A program made the position numbers and the translations under genes. DNA of 34,464 nt, taken from contig CANRFB010000024.1 of assembly GCA_947629785.1 (NCBI GenBank), positions 1-34,464 on the forward strand, written 5' to 3'. The stretch comes from an uncultured Clostridia bacterium. GTDB lineage: Bacteria > Bacillota > Clostridia > Oscillospirales > Ruminococcaceae. Positions 1 through 6,008 of the stretch are shown piece after piece. The notes beneath the pieces were generated by a model, which ran no database searches, had not been told where the DNA came from, and saw only the letters and a list, made by a program, of their open reading frames with translations. The first letter of the stretch is position 1. Every line of letters starts with the position of its first letter.

Positions 1-486
1 TTCCTTATATCCGCTGGTCATGCTTTCAAACTCGTCATCGGAAGCTTTCCTGCGGGATTCAAGTTCCTTGATCTTCTGATTCTTTTCGTCCTCTTTTTTC
101 TTTTCCAGCTTCTGGTCAAGCGCCGCTTTGGCATCGGAAATTATCTTAACTATTTCCTCGTTATTGTCAAAATTCGGCAAAATTATCCTTTTGCGGTCAA
201 CAACACTTTTAGTAGTATCATCGCACTGGATATAAATGGGGCTGTTGCGGTTGTTTGTGTTAATGTCGATCTTGGTAATTTCCTCAAGACCGCAGGTGAA
301 CCGCATATAGTCGGGACCGTTCTCTTTCGTGCCTTTTTGTTCCCATAAATATGCCACACCGAAAATATGGGTAGGCGTAATGGTTATATTTACATCTTGT
401 GGCTTGGAAAGCACAGATTCCTTATAAACGGAAGTAAAAACACCAAGTTTTTTTTCCGAACCAAGATTTGCCTGTCCATTGTCCAT
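1..486 (-). CDS. Hypothetical protein, C-terminus beyond the window
   Basis: The frame is open from an ATG at 486 to the window edge, giving the first 162 residues; the end is missing. I translated it by hand. Residues about 1-125 look like a compact beta-rich domain without a signal peptide or membrane segment. From about residue 125 the protein becomes strongly charged and Lys/Glu-rich, with a predicted coiled coil. A second ATG at 479 is out of frame. The ribosome site is weak (a GAAAG-like stretch about 12 bases upstream), but a near-perfect sigma-A promoter at 582-610 drives it, which supports a real gene. The fold resembles small PH-like domains of bacteria, but that is only an impression, and I do not recognise a family. 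It is likely cytoplasmic. Confidence 0.75.
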   Translation of the reverse strand, partial: MDNGQANLGSEKKLGVFTSVYKESVLSKPQDVNITITPTHIFGVAYLWEQKGTKENGPDYMRFTCGLEEITKIDINTNNRNSPIYIQCDDTTKSVVDRKRIILPNFDNNEEIVKIISDAKAALDQKLEKKKEDEKNQKIKELESRRKASDDEFESMTSGYKE

Positions 487-581
487 TAACAAACACCGCT
501 TTCTTTTTTTAAATAGCTGTTACCGTGTAAAAAACCGGCATTTTGCACATAGTTTAACAGCATATAATGTTATCTTATACT

Positions 582-610
582 ATTATAGCACAAATTTTAA
601 AAACAGTCAA
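582..610 (-). promoter_or_regulatory. Sigma-A promoter for the partial gene at 1-486
   Basis: On the minus strand TTGACT (605-610) and TATAAT (582-587) are separated by exactly 17 bases. Transcription would start near 575, about 90 bases before the ATG at 486. Confidence 0.85.
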
Positions 611-681
611 ACATTATTAATAGAAATTAGTGCAAAATTTTAAGAAGATTTTTTTGATGATATGCACAAGAAAATTACAAA

Positions 682-709
682 CGGCGGAAAGTTTACTGAA
701 TTTCCGCCG
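682..709 (-). terminator. Probable terminator of the mrp-like gene
   Basis: A perfect 9-base-pair stem (CGGCGGAAA / TTTCCGCCG) with a 10-base loop lies 14 bases past the stop codon at 723. On the minus strand it is followed by a T-rich but broken tract, so it is a moderate rho-independent terminator. Confidence 0.65.
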
Positions 710-722
710 CAAATTTTGGGTT

Positions 723-1550
723 TTACTGCATTTTTTCCACTGCCTCGACAGCGTAGTCAAGGAAATCGCCCGTAAAGTCCTCTATAAGTCCCATATCGCA
801 GTTATGCGTAATATCCGGAGAAATGGGTATTCTTCCCAGAAGCGGGATATGATTTTCCTCACAGACGGAATCAATATGGCTGTTTCCGTAAAGGAATATC
901 TGCTTTCCGCAGTCGGGACATTCCACATAGCTCATATTCTCCACAACGCCGACTATGGGAATATTCATCATGTTTGCCATAGCAACGGCTTTGTTGACTA
1001 TCATTGAAACCAGATCCTGCGGAGAGGAAACTATTACCACGCCGTCAAGAGGAATGGACTGGAAAACAGTCAGCGGCACGTCTCCCGTTCCCGGAGGCAT
1101 ATCCACGAACATATAATCAATATCGCCCCACACAACGTCCGTCCAGAACTGTTTTACAACGCCCGCGATGACCGGACCTCTCCAGATGACCGGATCGGAG
1201 GGATTTTCCAGAAGAAGATTTACCGACATAACCTTTATACCGTTGCGTGTGCCCGCGGGAATGATGCCCTCGGGACTTCCCATGGCGCGTCCGCCGACTC
1301 CGAACATCTTTGGAATGGACGGACCTGTAATATCCGCGTCCATAATGGCTGTTTTATAACCTTTTCTCGAAAACAGTGTGGCTAACATTCCGGTAACAAG
1401 GGATTTACCCACGCCGCCCTTGCCGCTGATAACGCCTATTACTTTCTTAACACTGCTGTGGGCGTTAAGGGGTTCGATAAAACTCTGAGGATCGGTACGC
1501 TCTCCGCAGTTCTCGCCGCAGGTGGAGCAATCATGTGTACATTCGCTCAT
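723..1550 (-). CDS. mrp: Mrp/NBP35-family P-loop ATPase, Fe-S cluster carrier
   Basis: This 275-residue protein belongs to the MinD/ParA-like Mrp/NBP35/ApbC group, which binds and transfers [4Fe-4S] clusters to apo-proteins in the cytoplasm. The deviant Walker A motif GKGGVGKS is at about 43-50. A DMPPGTGD motif is at about 150-157. The CPDC pair (Cys211, Cys214) is the cluster site shared by two subunits. The N-terminus also carries four cysteines (4, 8, 11, 15), an NBP35-like ferredoxin-type extension that many bacterial Mrp proteins lack. The start ATG at 1550 has an AAAGGAT ribosome site 8-9 bases upstream. It is monocistronic, with its own promoter at 1625-1653 and a terminator at 682-709. 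The Fe-S dependent activases at 4.8-8.9 kb are plausible clients, but that is inference. Confidence 0.93.
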   Translation of the reverse strand: MSECTHDCSTCGENCGERTDPQSFIEPLNAHSSVKKVIGVISGKGGVGKSLVTGMLATLFSRKGYKTAIMDADITGPSIPKMFGVGGRAMGSPEGIIPAGTRNGIKVMSVNLLLENPSDPVIWRGPVIAGVVKQFWTDVVWGDIDYMFVDMPPGTGDVPLTVFQSIPLDGVVIVSSPQDLVSMIVNKAVAMANMMNIPIVGVVENMSYVECPDCGKQIFLYGNSHIDSVCEENHIPLLGRIPISPDITHNCDMGLIEDFTGDFLDYAVEAVEKMQ

Positions 1551-1624
1551 TTAAACATATCCTTTCATAGAGGCAAAACAGCGCAAATACCGCCTTGCAG
1601 CTTTGCCTGATACTTCAATTACAT

Positions 1625-1653
1625 ATTATACCCTGTTTCTTCCGAAAAGTCAA
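1625..1653 (-). promoter_or_regulatory. Sigma-A promoter for the mrp-like gene
   Basis: TTGACT (1648-1653) and TATAAT (1625-1630) on the minus strand are separated by 17 bases. The 5' leader to the ATG at 1550 would be about 68 bases. Confidence 0.85.
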
Positions 1654-1788
1654 GGCAAGATGTTCACGTTAAACACGCAAAACGAGTTTATCCGCCCCCG
1701 TTTCCGTTCAGAATTTGCATTTTGTATAAAATCGCCAAAAATCCAAAAAGTATTTTGTCACAGCTTGGTTAAAATATTTTAAAAGCCC

Positions 1789-1817
1789 TTGACAAAATTT
1801 ACTTTTTATTGTAAAAT
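1789..1817 (+). promoter_or_regulatory. Sigma-A-type promoter for the chemoreceptor gene
   Basis: TTGACA (1789-1794) and TAAAAT (1812-1817) are 17 bases apart. This site decides the start of the downstream gene: transcription would begin near 1825, just before the ribosome site at 1842-1849. I see nothing else in the rest of the 1551-1857 divergent region except the mrp promoter. Confidence 0.8.
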
Positions 1818-1857
1818 TATAAATAGTATATTATAAATTTTGGCGGTGGTTTTTTTT

Positions 1858-3786
1858 ATGACTAAAGTCTCCATATCAAAGTTGGGCGTTACAATAGTAC
1901 TTATGGTCGACACTCTGCTTATATTAGTAGCGGCGGCTATAACTGTCGGGTTTGTTTCACTTTTCACAAACGCCGAGACAGAGACCCTTGAGGAAGCTAC
2001 TCAGGTTGCGACCAACGTACTGCAATACTCCATAAACTCAAAAGCTGACGAAACATCGGTTCTTGCACAACTCCTCGCTGACGATTCAAGCTTCACGCAA
2101 GCCATAATCGACGGTGACAGTGCCAAGATCGAAACCGTCTGGAACGGTCTGAACAAATCCGGCGGAATATTCGGTATTTTCGCCGATAAGGACGGAATTA
2201 TCAGATATAAGAGCGATAACTGCGCTATATCTTCTTCCGGACTGTTTGACGCGGTAAGCACTGCAAAAAGCGGTATGTTCACCGACAGCGAAGCCTACCT
2301 TTTCTACCGCAGTTCCGTAAAGTTTGACGGCGGTATGATAACCATAGGATATTCCTACAGCGACTATGCAATGGTGGACGAAGTTTACGAACAAACAAAC
2401 GCCCACGCGACTATTTTCTACGATAACCTGCGTATTTCCACCACGCTTATCGGCGAGGACGGCGAACGCGCCGTCGGAACTACCATGCTTGGCGAAATTT
2501 ACGACAAGGTAATCACAAACGGCGAAGTTTACATGACCGAAACCCAACTTTTCGGCGACGACTACATGGCTTGCTACACTCCTATATACGACGCCAACGG
2601 CATGGTAAAAGGCGCGCTCTTCACAGGTTCGCCCATGAAAACCATGATAGACAACCGCAACAAGGCGATTTCCGTAGGTCTGGTAATTGCCATAGTAATG
2701 GTAATTATTTCGATAATCACGCTGATACTGTTTGTGTCAAAGATAATTTCCGATCCTATCAAGAAAGTCAAGGCTATGGCTGAAAGAATGGAACGCGGAA
2801 ACCTTCGTCAGGAAAATATCGGCAAGCTTGGCAATAACGAGATCGGCGATCTGGCGGAATCCATTTCCACGGCTATTTCCATTATCGACAGGTATGTGGG
2901 AGATATTTCCGCAATGATGAGTGAAATGGCAGACGGAAACTTCGGCTATGAATCGGAAGTTACATACACAGGCGATTTCGTAAGTATCGGCGAATCCGCC
3001 CATGCGCTCCGTGAACGCATGAAAGACGTTATCGAGAGCATTAATGTTTCCGCAGATGAAGTTTACAGCGGTTCGGAACAGATTGCAAACGGCGCTTCCG
3101 TTCTTGCGGACGGAACCACACGTCAGGCGGCGGCTTCACAGCAGCTTTCCATCTCGCTGGACGATATTTCACAGAATATCAGCCTTAACGCCGATAACGC
3201 CGAAAAGGCGCAGAAACTTTCCAACAGCTCCATAGAAATGGTAAACAAGCAAAACGAAGAGATCGTCAATATGCTTGAAGCCATGAAGAATATCGAAAGC
3301 AGCGCTTCCGAAATCAGCAAGATCATCAAGGCAATTGAAGATATTGCGTTCCAGACAAATATTCTTGCCCTTAACGCCGCGGTAGAAGCCGCAAGGGCTG
3401 GAACGGCAGGAAAGGGCTTTGCAGTCGTTGCCGATGAAGTCCGCAACCTTGCGAACAAGTCCGCAGAAGCCGCGAAGAACACCTCCGTTCTTATCGGAAG
3501 CTGTATCGACGCCGTTAATAACGGTTCCGAGATCGCCAACAAGACCGCCGCTGCCATGAAGCGTGTAATTGAGATCACCAACGAGACCAACGAACTTATC
3601 GAGGGAATCACCCGCCAGACGCTCCAACAGGAAGAATCTGTTCAGCAGGTCAAAGAGGGCATCGACCAGATCGCCGATGTTATCACTCAGAACAGTGCTA
3701 CCGCCGAGGAAAGCGCTGCAAGCTGCGAGGAACTGAACGCACAGGCTCTGACGCTGAGAGACAAGATCTCCATATTCCATACATAA
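1858..3786 (+). CDS. Methyl-accepting chemotaxis protein
   Basis: This is a membrane chemoreceptor that signals to CheA/CheW. Counting from ATG 1858 (642 residues), a first membrane helix is at about 9-36, an extracellular Cache-like sensor at about 40-265, a second helix at about 274-297, a HAMP domain at about 298-350 and a second HAMP-like segment after it, then a long alpha-helical signalling domain. The signalling tip is clear: [19 protein letters not shown] followed by [13 protein letters not shown]. There is no C-terminal CheR-docking pentapeptide. I prefer ATG 1858 over the in-frame TTG 1840 because GGCGGTGG at 1842-1849 is well placed as a ribosome site. The gene has its own promoter and stands alone, with no other chemotaxis gene in the window. 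The ligand cannot be read from the sequence. Confidence 0.95.
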   Translation: MTKVSISKLGVTIVLMVDTLLILVAAAITVGFVSLFTNAETETLEEATQVATNVLQYSINSKADETSVLAQLLADDSSFTQAIIDGDSAKIETVWNGLNKSGGIFGIFADKDGIIRYKSDNCAISSSGLFDAVSTAKSGMFTDSEAYLFYRSSVKFDGGMITIGYSYSDYAMVDEVYEQTNAHATIFYDNLRISTTLIGEDGERAVGTTMLGEIYDKVITNGEVYMTETQLFGDDYMACYTPIYDANGMVKGALFTGSPMKTMIDNRNKAISVGLVIAIVMVIISIITLILFVSKIISDPIKKVKAMAERMERGNLRQENIGKLGNNEIGDLAESISTAISIIDRYVGDISAMMSEMADGNFGYESEVTYTGDFVSIGESAHALRERMKDVIESINVSADEVYSGSEQIANGASVLADGTTRQAAASQQLSISLDDISQNISLNADNAEKAQKLSNSSIEMVNKQNEEIVNMLEAMKNIESSASEISKIIKAIEDIAFQTNILALNAAVEAARAGTAGKGFAVVADEVRNLANKSAEAAKNTSVLIGSCIDAVNNGSEIANKTAAAMKRVIEITNETNELIEGITRQTLQQEESVQQVKEGIDQIADVITQNSATAEESAASCEELNAQALTLRDKISIFHT

Positions 3787-3787
3787 T

Positions 3788-3817
3788 AAAAAGGGCGGCG
3801 CAATGCCGTCCTTTTTA
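3788..3817 (+). terminator. Rho-independent terminator of the chemoreceptor gene
   Basis: A 12-base-pair stem (AAAAAGGGCGGC / GCCGTCCTTTTT, one G-U pair) with a 5-base loop starts one base after the stop codon and ends in a T-tract. The A/T symmetry would also allow function on the minus strand. Confidence 0.88.
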
Positions 3818-3828
3818 TTGCATAGAAC

Positions 3829-3848
3829 AGGCGGGAACGTTCCCGCCT
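3829..3848. other. Perfect 20-base palindrome (hairpin 2 of 5)
   Basis: AGGCGGGAACGTTCCCGCCT is its own reverse complement. It can form a hairpin with a short loop, or be a dyad site for a dimeric protein. It is followed by CTTTG only, so termination on its own would be weak. It lies between two other hairpins in the same intergenic region. Confidence 0.6.
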
Positions 3849-3855
3849 CTTTGTC

Positions 3856-3883
3856 AAAAAGTCAGCCGAATGGCCGGCTTTTT
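3856..3883 (+). terminator. Second terminator-like hairpin (hairpin 3 of 5)
   Basis: AAAAAG...CTTTTT pairs with an inner GCC/GGC stem, one G-U pair and one mismatch, with loop GAAT. The right arm runs into T residues. It is probably a back-up terminator. Confidence 0.6.
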
Positions 3884-3915
3884 ATCAGAAAATTTGCATT
3901 TTTTCAATAATTTAC

Positions 3916-3940
3916 CCCCTGATTTGATCTGAATCAGGGG
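3916..3940. terminator. Terminator-like hairpin (hairpin 4 of 5)
   Basis: CCCCTGATT pairs perfectly with AATCAGGGG around a 7-base loop. The plus strand continues CTTTTGG. On the minus strand the hairpin is followed by a mixed AT-rich stretch. Direction is uncertain. Confidence 0.55.
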
Positions 3941-3956
3941 CTTTTGGACAGACTGA

Positions 3957-3982
3957 CCCGTTCCGGAACTGACCGGAACGGG
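3957..3982 (-). terminator. Terminator-like hairpin after the TPR lipoprotein gene (hairpin 5 of 5)
   Basis: CCCGTTCCGG pairs perfectly with CCGGAACGGG over a 6-base loop, five bases past the stop codon of the TPR gene at 3988. There is no clean T-tract, so it may stabilise the mRNA end or work together with hairpin 4. Confidence 0.6.
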
Positions 3983-3987
3983 TTATC

Positions 3988-4641
3988 TTATTCATCAATT
4001 TTATTTATCTGTTCCTGAATTTCGCTCATGTTGGGATAGCCCAAAGACTGGGCTTTGCTGAATGCCGTGTCGGATTTTTCAGGTTCAAGCGCCATTGCGT
4101 AAGCTATCGCAAGATACGCATACACATCGGGAACGTCTTTGCTTACCGCCTCCGCTTTTTCAAGGTAGGTTATGGCGGAAATAGGCTTTCCCAGTTCTAT
4201 GTAAAGCGCGCCGAGGCTTACATATAATTGCAGGGACGCGCCGTTTTCAGGGTCATAATTGAGGGCGACTTCGTAACAGGTCATTGCCTTTTCATTGTCT
4301 CCCGACTGTCTGTAAACGACTCCCAAATTTACCCAGCCGTCAAAATATTCCGGATCTTCTTCAAGGCTTTTTGTCTGGTATTCAATGCTTTTGTCGTAAT
4401 CGTCAAGCTGAAAATAGCAATTGCCTATGCAGGAATAGAGTTCCGCTTTGTTGAAGCTTTTCAGCCCGCTTTTCTCGGCGTTAAGAAATGTTGCCAGCGC
4501 GCCCGAGAAATTCCCCTCGGAATACTGTTCTTTGCCCTCTTTTGCCAGTTTGTCGCCGCTGCTGCCGCAGGAAACTAGCGAGACTGCAAAAACGGCTGTA
4601 AGAACGGCTGCTATGAACTTTTTGAAAATCACAGGCATCAT
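3988..4641 (-). CDS. TPR-repeat lipoprotein
   Basis: A 217-residue exported protein. The N-terminus is a lipoprotein signal: basic FKK, a hydrophobic stretch, and lipobox LVSC with the acylated cysteine at about residue 25. After a short GSSGDK linker, about four tetratricopeptide repeats fill residues 32-210. TPRs are protein-interaction scaffolds, so a membrane-anchored adaptor role is likely, but the partner is unknown. The start is uncertain. The AAAGGA ribosome site directly abuts ATG 4641 and is only 3 bases from ATG 4638, while GTG 4632 has a normal spacing of 9 bases. The true protein may therefore begin MIFKKF. The gene has its own promoter (4664-4692), although I see no terminator between it and the gene ending at 4760, so read-through is possible. 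Confidence 0.9.
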   Translation of the reverse strand: MMPVIFKKFIAAVLTAVFAVSLVSCGSSGDKLAKEGKEQYSEGNFSGALATFLNAEKSGLKSFNKAELYSCIGNCYFQLDDYDKSIEYQTKSLEEDPEYFDGWVNLGVVYRQSGDNEKAMTCYEVALNYDPENGASLQLYVSLGALYIELGKPISAITYLEKAEAVSKDVPDVYAYLAIAYAMALEPEKSDTAFSKAQSLGYPNMSEIQEQINKIDE

Positions 4642-4663
4642 TCCTTTCCGTGTCCATGTAATT

Positions 4664-4692
4664 ATTTTACTTTATATGCGTCCGAATGTCAA
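4664..4692 (-). promoter_or_regulatory. Sigma-A promoter for the TPR lipoprotein gene
   Basis: TTGACA (4687-4692) and TAAAAT (4664-4669) on the minus strand have a 17-base spacer, with the ribosome site about 18 bases further down. Confidence 0.82.
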
Positions 4693-4759
4693 GAAGAAAA
4701 GCCATAATTTGTTGAAAACGACTGTAATTTTTGTAAGGAATTACGCCTTTTTCCGTCTG

Positions 4760-5983
4760 TCAGGCTTTGCGGGCATTGGCAAGCATAAGTTTTATGCGGT
4801 TTTCCTGATTGACGCGGGTCGCGCCGGGGTCGTAATCCACCGCAACGATATTCGCCTGCGGGAACGCTTCTTTTATCACCCGGGACATTCCCTTGGCGAC
4901 AATGTGGTTCGGCAGGCAGCCGAAAGGCTGTGTGCAGATGATATTTTCCACTCCGCCGTGGGCAAGGGCAGCCATTTCGGCAGGGATAAGCCAGCCCTCT
5001 CCCATTTTCACGCCTTGGTGCATATATTTGTCCGCATAATGCCGCAAGTCCTCAAAATCGTGGGGCGGGTCGAACTCGCCGTGTTCTTTCACAATGGTGA
5101 TAAGCTGCTTCTGCATATGGTAAATCAGCTTGTAGGCTATCCCGAAAATTTTCGTTGTGCCGTTGCTGAAATTGTATATTTTCCCGTCGTTTACCGTGTT
5201 CACCGCGCAGTACAGGCAGAAATCCAGAAACGCGGGAACTACCGGTTCGCAGCCCTCTGATATGAGAAAATCTTCCAGATGATTGTTTGCCAGCGGGGAA
5301 TATTTTACATAAATTTCCCCGACGATCCCTACGCGGATTTTCTTTTCCTTGGAACGTTCAACAGCGGAGAAATCCGCCAGAATTTCCTGATAAATCTTCT
5401 TTGTCCGTCTGTAGCCGCCTTTTGAGAACATCTCCGCGATTTTCTTCTGCCACTTTTCCAGAACGGCTTTGCTGTCGCCCTTGTGAATTTCATACGCCCG
5501 ACAGGTGTTGTAAAGGCTCATCAAAAGGTCTCCGTAAAGCACGGCGTAAAGCATTTGCAGGAACATTCCCGCGGTTATGCTGAAGCCGCTGTCCTTTTCC
5601 AGACCGCTGAAATTAAGCGACAGCACCGGTATCTGCGGAAATTCTTCGTCCAGAGCTTTCCGAAGCAGATGTATATAGTTTGAAGCACGGCAGCCGCCGC
5701 CCGTCTGCGAAATAAGCAGCGCGGTCTTGTCCGGATCGTACTTCCCGCTTTTCAGCGCGTCAATGAATTGTCCGATAACGAGCAAAGCAGGGTAGCAGGT
5801 GTCGTTGTGAACGTGCTTCAATCCCTCGTCCACAACATTCCGTGTGGAAGTGGTAAGAAGTTCCATTTTATAGCCGTTATTCCGGAAAATTTCCATTATC
5901 AGTCCGAAATGTATCGGCAGCATATCCGGAATGAGTATGGTGTGGGTATGTTTCATTTCCGGCGTAAAAACAGCATTTGACAA
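4760..5983 (-). CDS. 2-hydroxyacyl-CoA dehydratase-like protein (HgdB/BcrC-like half)
   Basis: About 407 residues, resembling the C-terminal part of the large Firmicutes activase-related proteins and the HgdB/BcrC/BadD-type component, which carries an Fe-S cluster and acts in radical dehydration or reduction of acyl-CoA. Cysteines typical of the group are present in the contexts HNDTCYPALL, TGGGCRASN and CLYCAVN. A GCLPNHIVAKG motif lies near the C-terminus. Start choice: an AAAGGA site at about 5995-6000 precedes TTG 5983, which is used here. ATG 5956 is possible, while the longer TTG at 6031 would overlap the upstream gene. The gene begins about 25 bases after the activase stop and in another frame, so the two are co-transcribed. 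In relatives the region starting VFTPEMK is usually an internal linker of one longer polypeptide (from memory). The substrate is unknown. Confidence 0.85.
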   Translation of the reverse strand: MSNAVFTPEMKHTHTILIPDMLPIHFGLIMEIFRNNGYKMELLTTSTRNVVDEGLKHVHNDTCYPALLVIGQFIDALKSGKYDPDKTALLISQTGGGCRASNYIHLLRKALDEEFPQIPVLSLNFSGLEKDSGFSITAGMFLQMLYAVLYGDLLMSLYNTCRAYEIHKGDSKAVLEKWQKKIAEMFSKGGYRRTKKIYQEILADFSAVERSKEKKIRVGIVGEIYVKYSPLANNHLEDFLISEGCEPVVPAFLDFCLYCAVNTVNDGKIYNFSNGTTKIFGIAYKLIYHMQKQLITIVKEHGEFDPPHDFEDLRHYADKYMHQGVKMGEGWLIPAEMAALAHGGVENIICTQPFGCLPNHIVAKGMSRVIKEAFPQANIVAVDYDPGATRVNQENRIKLMLANARKA

Positions 5984-6008
5984 TATGATTACTGTCCTTT
6001 CGTAAAAA

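Noticed and set aside
3829-3848. Palindrome containing GGAACGTTCC as a possible LexA operator
   Set aside because: The Bacillus-type box needs GAAC-4 bases-GTTC; here there is no spacer, and the site lies between terminators and not at a promoter.
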